Shown here: in pieces, positions 43,176-52,376 of the stretch
Layout of the letters: each line of letters starts with the position of its first letter
How positions within the stretch are numbered: position 1 is the stretch's first letter
Origin: Chitinophagaceae bacterium
GTDB taxonomy: Bacteria > Bacteroidota > Bacteroidia > Chitinophagales > UBA10324
Reading direction: 5' to 3'
DNA length: 64,000 nucleotides
Assembly: GCA_947469485.1 (NCBI GenBank)
Contig: CANIPU010000005.1
Span: forward strand, 1-64,000
Program-made: the position numbers and the translations under genes
Notes under the pieces: generated by a model
Database searches by the model: none
What the model was told of the DNA's origin: nothing
What the model saw: the letters and a program-made list of their open reading frames with translations, nothing else

Positions 43176-44319
43176 TTCTCGGAAATGAGTTTTTAGTTCC
43201 TTTAATTAAATGAGCATCTTCATTTAATTTAAATAAAAGATGAAGATGAATTCCGTATTCCAGTAATTTGTTTTTAAAATCGTAATAGGGTTCACCTGAA
43301 AGCATCAGCACTGCATTTTTTGCAATTTCTTTTTCATATTTAATTGTGAAGAAAAAAAGTTTTCGGTCTTTTTCTGAATAACCTTTACTCGGGTATACTG
43401 ACTCTACACTTTGCACCAATGAATTTCCTTTTGGTGAAATAAAATTCTTCCCTTGCCAGTAAGCCGCTTCAATTCCAAATCCTTTTTTTGATTTCATTTT
43501 TATTATCGCCCATATCCCATTTCCCTCTTTAAAAAACATATTTGGATTTGGAGAGTAATCTCTGAAGTAAACAAAATAGGCTTCGGCACTGATCCTAATT
43601 GGATAGTGTTCTACCTCACCAATTTCAGACTTTATTCCCACAGCCCCATTTAAAATAGTTTGAACATAAAAAGATGTATCGGGTTGATTGATTTGGCCTC
43701 CAATGTGCTGTATACAAATCTGTATTGGAAATTGAATTAATCGATGATTGTTTTTATTTGGGTTGAAATTTAATGTTACTCCACCGAAAACTTTTTCCTG
43801 AAAATCAGATCCTTTTTTTATAGCACGATTCCAATCAAGCCAGCTATCTATCTCAAAGTGTTTTAATTTTTGTTTAAGATTATATCCATTCTCAATATTA
43901 TCAGTTACCAGATTATCAGAAAACCATAATGGTTCAATTAGTTGATGGCCATTTTCATTTCTGTAATTTCCTATGCAGAAATCATTTTTTTTATTTCTAA
44001 TAGTCAATAAAAATGTAGGTTGTATCCTAATTGAATCATCTCCAAAATTTTGTTGAATAAAGACTCCACTTCGAAAGGAAATTTTATCGGAGGAATTAAA
44101 AACTAAGGTTGGTTGAACTATGCTGCCGAATAAAGTATAACCTTCTGTAATTGGAGAGAAGTATTCATAATCCCTTAGATAATTGAAATTGTAAATTCCG
44201 ATTTCAAGTTTCTTTTTCTGTGGAACCGAATCTGTTCGAGATTGTGAAAAAGAATTAAACGCATTAAAAAAAACAATGCCTGCTGTAAGTAGCAAGCATT
44301 GAAAGATTTTATAATTCAT
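43162..44319 (-). CDS. Secreted or outer-membrane protein of unknown function
   Basis: 385 residues with a signal peptide ending near residue 26 (NSFSQ). The mature part is rich in aromatic residues and in alternating strand patterns (GYTLFGSIVQPTLVFNSSD, GGVTLNFNPNKNNH, VEHYPIRISAEAYFVYF, YGIHLHLLFKL), so an outer-membrane barrel is likely. No family recognised and no catalytic motif. It lies 17 bp downstream of the Calx-beta protein gene on the same strand, so the two may be co-expressed; a role near type IX cargo is speculation. Confidence 0.6.
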   Translation of the reverse strand: MNYKIFQCLLLTAGIVFFNAFNSFSQSRTDSVPQKKKLEIGIYNFNYLRDYEYFSPITEGYTLFGSIVQPTLVFNSSDKISFRSGVFIQQNFGDDSIRIQPTFLLTIRNKKNDFCIGNYRNENGHQLIEPLWFSDNLVTDNIENGYNLKQKLKHFEIDSWLDWNRAIKKGSDFQEKVFGGVTLNFNPNKNNHRLIQFPIQICIQHIGGQINQPDTSFYVQTILNGAVGIKSEIGEVEHYPIRISAEAYFVYFRDYSPNPNMFFKEGNGIWAIIKMKSKKGFGIEAAYWQGKNFISPKGNSLVQSVESVYPSKGYSEKDRKLFFFTIKYEKEIAKNAVLMLSGEPYYDFKNKLLEYGIHLHLLFKLNEDAHLIKGTKNSFPRIIDP

Positions 44320-44336
44320 TTTAATATTAACTAAAA

Positions 44337-46229
44337 TTATTGCTTGATTAATTTCAATGTTTCCGAAATATTGCCGTTAAAAACACTTACAAAATAAACT
44401 CCGGCTGCAAAATCTGTAAGTTTAATTGTAGCGGTTTTTTGATTATGGATATTTGATGCTTGAATGATTCTTCCTGCTGAATCACGAATTTCAAAGAATT
44501 CGAATTTTCCATTGGTAAAAAGAATGGCCTTTTCGTTTGTTGGATTAGGAATTAGCATTACTTCATTCCCATTTAAAATTTCTTTAGCTGAATTAGGATC
44601 ATTATCAATAATATTAATTTGAATGCTTTCAGAAAGATTGGTATTCAAAGCTGAATTGTTAGTGAAATTTGATAGAGTAAGAACAAAATGTTCTGTTGAT
44701 TCTACTAATGCATCGTCAATCAAATGAAAAATTGCATATTGAGAATTTGGTGGTCCTGCAGGCCATGTAACTGTAGTATCATTAAAAATAAAATCTACTC
44801 CGGAGGTTGCAGTAGTTTGAGCCACCACTAATGAAACATCAACACTGGTTGGAGCAGTTGTTGTTGTTCCGGAAAACATTTCTAAAGTTGCAGAATAGAC
44901 AGGCATTGTTTCAGATACAGAATCCACTGAAAGCCAAAATCCAATATATGAGTTAATTTCTACATTGGTAATCGTAACAATTTCTTGTGAAACTGTAATT
45001 GTTGCGTTGTTTGTTGCATTGCTTAATGAAACATTAAATGTTTCGTCCAATTCTAAATTAGCGTCATTAATAATCGTAACACTAACAGTTTGATTTGCAG
45101 AAGAGCCCGCTGGAAATGTTACTGTCACAGGATTTCCTGTTAAATTATAATCAGTTCCAATTGAAGCTGATATATCACTTAAAGTTAGTATTACTGAAGT
45201 TGCATTTGCATTTGGATTGTTAATACCAACCTGAATATTAATAGAACCACCAGATTCGCTTACTGATTGTGTTGCATTTACTAAAAAAACCTCAGGACCG
45301 GGAGTATCATTATCTTGAATGGTAACAACTTCCTGGGTGGTTGAAATAGTTGCATTATTGGTAGGATTTGAAATTGTAACATTAAATGTTTCTGCTGATT
45401 CAATATTTGCATCATCAATTATTGAAGCATTTACTGTTTGATTTGCAGAAGAACCTCCTGGAAAAGTTACTGTTATTGGATTTCCTGTTAAATCATAATC
45501 CTGAGTAATTGTAGCGCTTAAATCAGACAAGGTTAAAGTTACTGAGGTAGCATTTGCATCCGGATTTGTAATTCCTAATTCCAAAGTTATTGAGCCAGCA
45601 CCTTCATTCACAGTTTGAGTAGCATTAACTAAATAAACATCCGGGGGAGTTGCTGCGCACGGTGTCATGGAATGCGAGCCAAGTTGAGTGAAGTCGTTTG
45701 ATGGGAAGACATTCCACTCTGTTGCACCTATTACCCAATCATGTTGTCCGCTATTTACACTTGCTATTCGGGTTAATGTATGAAGTTGAGTTGAGCCTGA
45801 ACCAACTACCCAAAATGTTCCGGGGTCAAATCCAATTACACCAATAATGTCTAGGGTGTCATCGCTTGAAGTATCAATTAATGCAACTGCATCATCACCA
45901 TTAAAATCCAACGCTCCACTTAGCTGATCTGCTAAAGCAAGAACAGGAGCACTAGCAGATGTGTTTGCTAAAACATAAACTGAATCTGGATTCAGAATCC
46001 CTTGTAGGTAGACTGAAGAGGTTGTAGTTCCTCCGTTGAATGAAATCCATACTTTATAATTAGTAAGGTTGATTGGTGAAGTTGTAGGGTTATATATTTC
46101 TAAAACTTTATTATTGTTTGTTCCTTCAATATATTCTGAGAAAAATAAATCAGAACATGGTGCAGGATTTTGAGCAAACAATGTTGTTGTAGAAAACAAC
46201 ATCACTAAAAAATTAAATAATCTTTTCAT
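44337..46229 (-). CDS. Secreted protein with lamin-tail and Calx-beta domains and type IX sorting domain
   Basis: The ATG at 46229 (MKRLFNFLVMLFSTTTLFAQ) is chosen over an upstream in-frame ATG at 46259 because it starts the signal peptide; this gives 630 residues. Lamin-tail domain about 22-150 (DLFFSEYIEGTNNNKVLEIYN, FNGDDAVALID), three Calx-beta domains (about 196-309, 312-423 and 425-540) and a type A sorting domain at the end (MLIPNPTNEKAILF ... AGVYFVSVFNG). Calx-beta and lamin-tail domains bind calcium, protein or DNA; no enzyme is present. Probably a cell-surface adhesin or matrix protein. Confidence 0.85.
   Translation of the reverse strand: MKRLFNFLVMLFSTTTLFAQNPAPCSDLFFSEYIEGTNNNKVLEIYNPTTSPINLTNYKVWISFNGGTTTSSVYLQGILNPDSVYVLANTSASAPVLALADQLSGALDFNGDDAVALIDTSSDDTLDIIGVIGFDPGTFWVVGSGSTQLHTLTRIASVNSGQHDWVIGATEWNVFPSNDFTQLGSHSMTPCAATPPDVYLVNATQTVNEGAGSITLELGITNPDANATSVTLTLSDLSATITQDYDLTGNPITVTFPGGSSANQTVNASIIDDANIESAETFNVTISNPTNNATISTTQEVVTIQDNDTPGPEVFLVNATQSVSESGGSINIQVGINNPNANATSVILTLSDISASIGTDYNLTGNPVTVTFPAGSSANQTVSVTIINDANLELDETFNVSLSNATNNATITVSQEIVTITNVEINSYIGFWLSVDSVSETMPVYSATLEMFSGTTTTAPTSVDVSLVVAQTTATSGVDFIFNDTTVTWPAGPPNSQYAIFHLIDDALVESTEHFVLTLSNFTNNSALNTNLSESIQINIIDNDPNSAKEILNGNEVMLIPNPTNEKAILFTNGKFEFFEIRDSAGRIIQASNIHNQKTATIKLTDFAAGVYFVSVFNGNISETLKLIKQ
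44961..45638 (-). repeat. Internal duplication: two Calx-beta units of 348-bp period
   Basis: Segments 45309-45638 and 44961-45290 encode near-identical domains (VYLVNATQTVNEGAGSI and VFLVNATQSVSESGGSI; TGNPITVTFPGGSSANQTV and TGNPVTVTFPAGSSANQTV). This points to a recent tandem duplication within the gene. Recombination between units could add or remove a domain. Confidence 0.8.
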
Positions 46230-46371
46230 GGGGTGTTTATTTAGTGCAAAAATAGCCAAAAACTTAAGTCGTCAGATTTTTAAAACCATCATTTACATAT
46301 TCTTAACAAATTGTTATTACAAAAATTTAAACTGATTATTTATGCAATTACATTAGCAGAAAAATAGTTTG

Positions 46372-46869
46372 ATGGCAATAAAAATTCTTGTTACCGGTGG
46401 AACATTTGATAAGGAATACGATGAAATAAACGGAAAATTATTTTTTAAAGACACACATCTTTCTGAATTACTTGAATTAGGAAGAAGTAAATTAATTGTG
46501 AATGTCAGAACACTTATGATGGTAGATAGTTTGGAGATGAATCAGGATGACCGGGAATTGATACTTAAGAATTGCATGCACTGCGATGAAGATAAAATTG
46601 TAATAACTCATGGAACTGATACAATGGAAGTAACAGCTAAATTTTTAGGGCAACAAAAATTGGCTAAAACTATTGTGCTTACTGGTGCAATGATTCCGTA
46701 TAAATTCGGTAGTTCAGATGGATTATTTAATTTAGGATGTGCACTTGCTTTGGTTCAAACATTACCGAATGGTGTTTATGTGGCAATGAATGGAAAATAT
46801 TTTTTATGGAATAATGTTCATAAAAATAAAAGCACTGGAACTTTTGAAGAAATTAATTCTTCTAATTAA
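46372..46869 (+). CDS. Single-domain asparaginase homologue
   Basis: 165 residues from the ATG at 46372 (an in-frame TTG lies one codon upstream). It carries both N-domain threonine motifs of type I/II asparaginase: VTGGTFDKEYDE (about 7-18) and THGTDTMEVTA (about 81-91), plus AMIPYKFGSSDG. The C-terminal domain that closes the active site in normal asparaginases (about 330 residues) is missing, and the gene ends cleanly, so this is a short family and not a broken gene. The activity is unproven. Its end overlaps the convergent Nudix gene by 4 bp. Confidence 0.8.
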   Translation: MAIKILVTGGTFDKEYDEINGKLFFKDTHLSELLELGRSKLIVNVRTLMMVDSLEMNQDDRELILKNCMHCDEDKIVITHGTDTMEVTAKFLGQQKLAKTIVLTGAMIPYKFGSSDGLFNLGCALALVQTLPNGVYVAMNGKYFLWNNVHKNKSTGTFEEINSSN

Positions 46870-47426
46870 AGTTTTCCTTCAATCATCAAGAGTTTGGTTT
46901 TCATTACTGCAAGCATTGATAAACTATCAGTAATCTCTCCATTTAAAACCATTTTGTAAACTTCTTCAAATGCTATTTTCTTAACTTGTAATTCTTCAGT
47001 TTCTTCCGGAGAAGATTTTTGAAAGCTCAAGCCTTTTGCGATATAAATAATTCCGAATTCATCCATAGCGCTGTTGCTTAAATGTGTTTCAATAATCGGA
47101 ATCCACTCTTGAGCTTCAATACCGGTTTCTTCCAGCAATTCTCTTTTTGCTGATTCAATAGGGGGAATATTTTTTTTCCCGCCACCTTCAGGAATTTCCC
47201 AGCTATAATGTTTTAAAGGAAATCGATATTGACCTACCAACCATGTATTGTTTTCTTCATCTAATGGAAGAATACCAATTGCGATATTGTGAAAATGAAC
47301 CACACTGTATATTCCTTTTCCACCTTGTGGATTTAAGACATCAAACTCGGATAATTCAATCCAGGGATTATTATATATTTTTTTTTCGGCTAGAATTGTC
47401 CATGGATTTTTATTAGGGTCAATCAT
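46866..47426 (-). CDS. Nudix hydrolase (ADP-ribose pyrophosphatase-like)
   Basis: 186 residues with the Nudix box GGGKKNIPPIESAKRELLEETGI (about 82-104), which binds Mg and cuts a diphosphate linkage. The preceding LVGQYRFPLKHYSWEIPEGGG matches NudF/ADP-ribose pyrophosphatases, which give AMP and ribose 5-phosphate. Its start codon overlaps the stop of the sirtuin gene (ATGA), so the two are translated together, and ADP-ribose derivatives from sirtuin action would be its obvious substrate. Confidence 0.88.
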   Translation of the reverse strand: MIDPNKNPWTILAEKKIYNNPWIELSEFDVLNPQGGKGIYSVVHFHNIAIGILPLDEENNTWLVGQYRFPLKHYSWEIPEGGGKKNIPPIESAKRELLEETGIEAQEWIPIIETHLSNSAMDEFGIIYIAKGLSFQKSSPEETEELQVKKIAFEEVYKMVLNGEITDSLSMLAVMKTKLLMIEGKL

Positions 47427-48124
47427 TGTTTAATAATTTTTAATAGTTTTTCTGCTAGTTCAGGCATTCCTTCACTTCCTTTTTTCTCAATGCATACTAT
47501 GTTTTTCAAAAAGTTTACATCTGGAATATTCGGATCAACTAAAAATTTAGGAACCATTGGATGAACATAATTTATTAATCCTGCTGCAGGATAAACTTGC
47601 AATGAAGTTCCTACAATAATAAAAATATCTGCTGAGGAAACTTCTTTAGCAGCAATTTCAATCATAGGAACTGCTTCATTAAACCAAACTATAAAAGGGC
47701 GCAATTGCGAACCTTTTTCGCATTTATCTCCAATTAAAATATCCTTTTCACATTTATAAATCAATTTTGAATCTATTGTGCTTCTTGATTTCAAAATTTC
47801 TCCATGCAAGTGAATGACTTTTGATGAACCTGCACGCTCATGAAGATTATCGATGTTTTGTGTAATTACCACCACCTCAAATTTTTCTTCAAGTTCCGCA
47901 ATTGCTATATGTCCTTTATTTGGAATTGCTTTTAACACATCTCTTCGTCGTTGATTATAAAAATCAAGAACAAGTTGTGGGTTGTTGCGCCAACCTTCAG
48001 GTGAAGCAACATCCTCAATCCGGTGTTCTTCCCATAAGCCATCTGTTGCGCGAAAAGTCTTTAACCCGCTTTCAGCACTTATTCCTGCACCGGTAAGTAT
48101 TACTACTTTTTTACTGTTAGTCAA
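47423..48124 (-). CDS. cobB: NAD-dependent protein deacylase (sirtuin, CobB-like)
   Basis: 233 residues. The NAD site GAGISAESG (about 12-20), QNIDNLHERAG and catalytic H in HLHGE are present. FYNQRR carries the Y-x-x-R pair of class III (SIRT5/CobB) enzymes that accept succinyl- or malonyl-lysine. The zinc ribbon is reduced: only two cysteines are found (YKCEKD and DKCEKG) where sirtuins normally have four, and RPHIVWFGE reads RPFIVWFNE. Related Bacteroidota sirtuins also seem to lack the zinc cysteines, so it is probably active. Overlaps the Nudix gene by 4 nt. Confidence 0.88.
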   Translation of the reverse strand: MTNSKKVVILTGAGISAESGLKTFRATDGLWEEHRIEDVASPEGWRNNPQLVLDFYNQRRRDVLKAIPNKGHIAIAELEEKFEVVVITQNIDNLHERAGSSKVIHLHGEILKSRSTIDSKLIYKCEKDILIGDKCEKGSQLRPFIVWFNEAVPMIEIAAKEVSSADIFIIVGTSLQVYPAAGLINYVHPMVPKFLVDPNIPDVNFLKNIVCIEKKGSEGMPELAEKLLKIIKQ

Positions 48125-48130
48125 ACAATT

Positions 48131-49591
48131 TTAATTTTTCACAGCAATTTGATATGGGTCTGTACTAACTTCACTTCTATAGCTTTTTAAAAACTCCAAT
48201 GAATTTAAATCAACCAATCTGATATAACCATTCCTTCCTCCGCAAACCGAGGTGTGATGTGGTGCTGGACCATTCGGACTCACATTTCTGTTTGCAATAA
48301 TCAGTAAATTGTTTTTTTCATCAACTGCAATTCCATGAGGTTCAAAAAGGTTGTCATTTAAAATTTTTACAACTTGAAAAGTATTGTAATCGATTACATA
48401 CACTGCACCTTTAAAATTTATTTGACTCTGATCATATTCGCATGAAACAAACAAGTAAGAATGGCTTTTTGAAAATGAAAATTCTAGTGGAAATACTCCA
48501 ACAGGAATTACAGCTAACAGAGAATCATTGCTTTGCTTAAACACTCGAACTTCATTTGAAGCCTGACATGAAACAAAATACTTGGTACCATCAGGACTCA
48601 ATGCAACTTCATGTGGATCATATAAATCATGTACATCAGATTGTGTTTGCCCGGGTACTATTACAACCGTTGAAATTTCAGGTAATAAAATATTAGAAAC
48701 ATCAATTTTATAAATGTAATTACCATATTGGTTTGTTATATAAAGAGTTTTGAAATCAGCGGTGGCTGTTATTCCATGTGGTGTAAATAAAATGCTTGCT
48801 GCAGAAATTGTTTTAATTATGTTAAGGTTTTCCAGGTCAACATATGCAATTCTTCCATTATTACTGAAGTCAACTATGTACGCAAACTTTCCATCATTAG
48901 ATATTATAAATGTATTCCAGCTACCCTGAGAAATTTCTATTGATCCGACAAAAGAATCATCAGCAGTTCTGAATTTTTGTATTACATCACCTGTTGCAAA
49001 AATCACATACCAGTATTTTCCATCAGGCGATACTTTAATGTTGTGTGGGGTTTCAATATTTTCCGACACCCCAACTTTTACATAGCGCATGGCTAATTTT
49101 GATTTTGTATCAAATACCGTTACTATATCACAACCTTGATTTGTTACATAAAATTTGTTTCTGTTTGGATCATCTGCAAAAGCAATTTCCCCGTTTGCTG
49201 ATGGTGCACCATTATTAATCCATTGTTGTAATAATTCAACTTCTTTATATGATAATTTACCAGAGTTAATTGGCATAGTAGGGGTTAAGCTAATACCTAA
49301 ATCAGAAAATGTATTTATAAAATAGCTTAACCAGCTTTGCTCAGAACTAAACGGAACAACAACTGATCCAGCACTTCCACCTTCAAATAATTTGTCCCAG
49401 GTTTCTAGTGCTAGTCCACCAGCAGCAGCTTTGCTCGATTCAACATGGCAACCTGAAGTTGCGCACTTCTTTACTATAATTTCTCCAACATTTGCCGGAT
49501 ATCCCTGCAATTCAGTAGTAGAAATATCTTTCTTGCAACTTGAAACAAGAATTATGAAAAGGAAAATCAGGAATTGAATTATTCGATTCAC
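48131..49591 (-). CDS. Lipoprotein with heme-type CX4CH motif and YVTN-like beta-propeller
   Basis: 486 residues. Lipobox VSSC (C19) after a hydrophobic signal. A cytochrome c-like domain follows (about 30-135) with the widened heme motif CATSGCH and a methionine in TPTMPIN as a possible sixth ligand. The rest (about 140-486) is a seven-bladed YVTN/lactonase-like propeller (HNIKVSPDGKYWYVIF, HEVALSPDGTKYFVSC). Such fusions may carry out extracytoplasmic electron transfer or sense redox, but no specific reaction is known. It sits 6 bp upstream of the sirtuin gene on the same strand. Confidence 0.75.
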   Translation of the reverse strand: MNRIIQFLIFLFIILVSSCKKDISTTELQGYPANVGEIIVKKCATSGCHVESSKAAAGGLALETWDKLFEGGSAGSVVVPFSSEQSWLSYFINTFSDLGISLTPTMPINSGKLSYKEVELLQQWINNGAPSANGEIAFADDPNRNKFYVTNQGCDIVTVFDTKSKLAMRYVKVGVSENIETPHNIKVSPDGKYWYVIFATGDVIQKFRTADDSFVGSIEISQGSWNTFIISNDGKFAYIVDFSNNGRIAYVDLENLNIIKTISAASILFTPHGITATADFKTLYITNQYGNYIYKIDVSNILLPEISTVVIVPGQTQSDVHDLYDPHEVALSPDGTKYFVSCQASNEVRVFKQSNDSLLAVIPVGVFPLEFSFSKSHSYLFVSCEYDQSQINFKGAVYVIDYNTFQVVKILNDNLFEPHGIAVDEKNNLLIIANRNVSPNGPAPHHTSVCGGRNGYIRLVDLNSLEFLKSYRSEVSTDPYQIAVKN

Positions 49592-49647
49592 ATATTTAAA
49601 ATTGAAATGGAAAATTAAGGCTTTCGAATTTATATTGAAGTAAATTC

Positions 49648-50076
49648 TTATTTAGTCATTGCTAAAATTCTTTTCTTGAAATTTAAAATGGCTTTATGTT
49701 CAAGCAAAAGATCGCAACCAATTACTCCGTCAATCGGTAATAAGTTAACCTGTTCATATGTTTCATTCACATGAGAAAGATCTAAAATATGAGCGTGGTA
49801 ATTTTTAATTCGAAGCTTGCCTATTTTTAAAAGAGGAATAACTGCCTCTTCGCTTTCAATAGTGTTACTTCCAAGTCCTGTGGTAAGTTGTTCTGATTTC
49901 TTAGTATAAAGTTCGTTCAGATGTTTATTAATAAACTCTTTTGAAAATACTGTTTTGGAAGCTCCTGTGTCAATCAGTAACCGAGCCGCAATGCCATTAA
50001 CCTTTACTGGAATAAAGCAATGTATTCCATAATCCTGAATTGATTTTACTTCAATTTCGATTTTATATCTAGCCAT
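49648..50076 (-). CDS. Retropepsin-like aspartic protease, single domain
   Basis: 142 residues. The active-site motif LIDTGASKTVFS (about 34-45) and the C-terminal hydrophobic-hydrophobic-Gly motif GVIGCDLL are those of clan AA retropepsins, which work as dimers of one domain each. No signal peptide, so probably cytoplasmic. The target is unknown. It is a single gene between the lipoprotein and mdh. Confidence 0.82.
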   Translation of the reverse strand: MARYKIEIEVKSIQDYGIHCFIPVKVNGIAARLLIDTGASKTVFSKEFINKHLNELYTKKSEQLTTGLGSNTIESEEAVIPLLKIGKLRIKNYHAHILDLSHVNETYEQVNLLPIDGVIGCDLLLEHKAILNFKKRILAMTK

Positions 50077-50163
50077 TTTTATAAAAATATCCGTTGGTTA
50101 GTTTTTGTTATTCAAAATAAATAATCTCAAAGAAACTAATCAACGGATATTCAGCAAAAAAAA

Positions 50164-51105
50164 TTAATTAGCAGGAACAGTCATTTTATCCAGTACAGAC
50201 ATAACCTCTTTTACTGCAATAGCAGAATCATTTAACAATTTAGATTCTTCAGCATTAAGTTTAAGTTCAATAATTTTTTCAATTCCGTTTTTTCCTAATT
50301 TAACAGGAACTCCTAAATAAACATTCTTCATACCGTATTCCCCTTGCAACCAAACACAACATGGATAAATTCTGTTTTCATTTTTTGCAATCGCTTCAAC
50401 CATTTGAGCTGCTGCTGCACCAGGTGCATACCATGCACTTGTCCCCATTAGATTGACTAATTCACCACCGCCTTTTTTGGTGCGTTCGATAATAGCATTC
50501 AATTTATCTGAATCAATTAATTCAGTTACCGGAATTCCACTCACAGTTGTGTATCGAGGTAAGGGGACCATTGTATCACCATGACCACCCATTAACACGG
50601 CTTGAATATCTTTAGGAGAACAATTCAAAGCCTCAGCAAGAAATGCTTTATAACGAGCTGTATCTAAAATTCCAGCCATGCCGAAAACTTTTTTTGAATC
50701 AATTTTAGCTGTAAGAAAAGCGCAATAAGTCATTACATCCAATGGATTACTAACAACAATTACAATTGTATTGGGTGAGTACTTCATTATATTTTCAGTA
50801 ACCCCTCTGACAATTCCTGCATTAGTTGAAATCAAATCATCACGACTCATCCCCGGTTTGCGAGGAAGACCGGAAGTAATAACAACAACATCAGAATTAG
50901 CTGTTCGTGCGTAATCGTTTGTAACTCCAATAACACGTGTATTATACATATTAATAGCAGCTGTTTGCCATATGTCAAGCGCTTTGCCTTCAGCTATTCC
51001 TTCTTTAATATCAAGCAAAATCACTTCGCTTGCATAATCGCCATGAGCGATAACATTTGCGCATGTTGCACCAACATTTCCTGCGCCGATTACTGTAACT
51101 TTCAT
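50164..51105 (-). CDS. mdh: Malate dehydrogenase
   Basis: 313 residues, LDH-like MDH group. NAD motif VIGAGNVGATCA (about 4-15) with the NAD-selecting Asp in LLDIKEG, substrate arginines in GLPRKPGMSRDDL, N in VSNPLDVMTY and catalytic H in GGHGDTMVPLPRY. It interconverts malate and oxaloacetate in the TCA cycle. Single-gene unit, divergent from porQ. Confidence 0.96.
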   Translation of the reverse strand: MKVTVIGAGNVGATCANVIAHGDYASEVILLDIKEGIAEGKALDIWQTAAINMYNTRVIGVTNDYARTANSDVVVITSGLPRKPGMSRDDLISTNAGIVRGVTENIMKYSPNTIVIVVSNPLDVMTYCAFLTAKIDSKKVFGMAGILDTARYKAFLAEALNCSPKDIQAVLMGGHGDTMVPLPRYTTVSGIPVTELIDSDKLNAIIERTKKGGGELVNLMGTSAWYAPGAAAAQMVEAIAKNENRIYPCCVWLQGEYGMKNVYLGVPVKLGKNGIEKIIELKLNAEESKLLNDSAIAVKEVMSVLDKMTVPAN

Positions 51106-51236
51106 TTTTATGTATTTTTAATGCATGCAAAAATATAATTCCAATTCAATGCTGAAATGATTTTACTCACAACATTTCAACTATTCAGAAAATAAAATTT
51201 AAACACTGTCGTTTCATTTCCGATTTTTACCCTCCT

Positions 51237-52292
51237 ATGAAAATAAAATTCATTCTGATTTTTGCAGCCCTTATTGTTATTACTCAATATCGTTCACAAG
51301 CACAAAATACCGGCCAGCAAACTTTTTTATCACTAACATTTCCTGGTTCATCACACATTGCATCGCTGGGTGGTCAGGATTTGGCAACATGGAATAAAGA
51401 GAGCACTTACTTCCTTCAAAATCCTGCAATCCTTGATTTAAGAAATAACAATAGTTTCTTTTTTAATTACACGCCACTTTCGGGAAATATAAAAAACTCA
51501 GTAGCTGGCTTTTCCCATTCAATTAAGAATGCAGGCAATTTCGGATTAGGAATTCAGTTTTTAGATTATGGTGTTTTTGAAAATACCGATGAGTATGGCT
51601 ATGATTTAGGTGAGACTTTTTATGGAAAAGATTTTTCGCTTTCAGCTGGGTATTCAAATTCATTAACCAAACAAATCAATTATGGCGTATCAATTAAATA
51701 TGTTTATTCAAGTATTGAAAATTATAAGGCTTGCGGAATGGTAATGGATGCAGGGATGATTTTTCAGGATACTTCAAAAGGAATTACTGCCGGAATTGCT
51801 TTAAAAAACGCAGGGGTTTTGTTAAGTGACTTTTCCGAAACATCATCAAGCAAATTTCCTTTTGACCTACAGGCAGGAATAAGTAAAAAACTAATTCATA
51901 CCCCTTTTACTATTTTTTTGAATTTGCATGATTTAAATGAATTTGATGTTAGATATCCAAAAGTCGAACAACAACAACAGCTTGTCGTTGATTCTTCTGA
52001 ACTGAAAATAAAAAAATATACTTTTGATAAAATTGCACGACACGCAAATCTGGGATTACAGATTGATGCCGGAAAATATTTTAGAATTGATATTGGTTAT
52101 AATCATCAAAGAAGGCAAGAACTTGCTTTTGATATAAGAAAAAGCTTGGCAGGGTTCTCATTTGGATTTCAATTGGAGGTGAAAAAACTAAATTTTGGTT
52201 ATAGTTATTCAATTTATAATATTTCAGGTGGCCAAAACAATCTATCATTTTCATTTAATTTCAATGAATTTGCCGGAGTAAGAAAAATGTGA
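51237..52292 (+). CDS. porQ: Type IX secretion system protein PorQ
   Basis: 351 residues with signal peptide (ending near SQAQ). Typical PorQ features: FLSLTFPGSSHIASLGGQ at the mature start, FLQNPAIL and FNYTPLSGNI, and a barrel-like body ending in FSFNF. PorQ is an outer-membrane partner of PorU/PorZ in the attachment complex that processes T9SS cargo and anchors it to A-LPS. The gene for a T9SS cargo candidate (CotH protein) follows in the same direction. Confidence 0.88.
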   Translation: MKIKFILIFAALIVITQYRSQAQNTGQQTFLSLTFPGSSHIASLGGQDLATWNKESTYFLQNPAILDLRNNNSFFFNYTPLSGNIKNSVAGFSHSIKNAGNFGLGIQFLDYGVFENTDEYGYDLGETFYGKDFSLSAGYSNSLTKQINYGVSIKYVYSSIENYKACGMVMDAGMIFQDTSKGITAGIALKNAGVLLSDFSETSSSKFPFDLQAGISKKLIHTPFTIFLNLHDLNEFDVRYPKVEQQQQLVVDSSELKIKKYTFDKIARHANLGLQIDAGKYFRIDIGYNHQRRQELAFDIRKSLAGFSFGFQLEVKKLNFGYSYSIYNISGGQNNLSFSFNFNEFAGVRKM

Positions 52293-52346
52293 ATTACTTA
52301 TTTGGATGTCTTTGGTTAGTTTAATGTTGTGAACTACTTTCACACA

Positions 52347-52370
52347 TTAATTAATTAATTAATTAATTAA
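52347..52370 (+). repeat. (TTAA)6 tetranucleotide tract
   Basis: Six perfect TTAA units, ending 6 nt before the ATG of the CotH gene. Tetranucleotide tracts can gain or lose units during replication; here that would alter the leader or promoter spacing of a surface protein. Confidence 0.9.
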
Positions 52371-52376
52371 AGCTTA

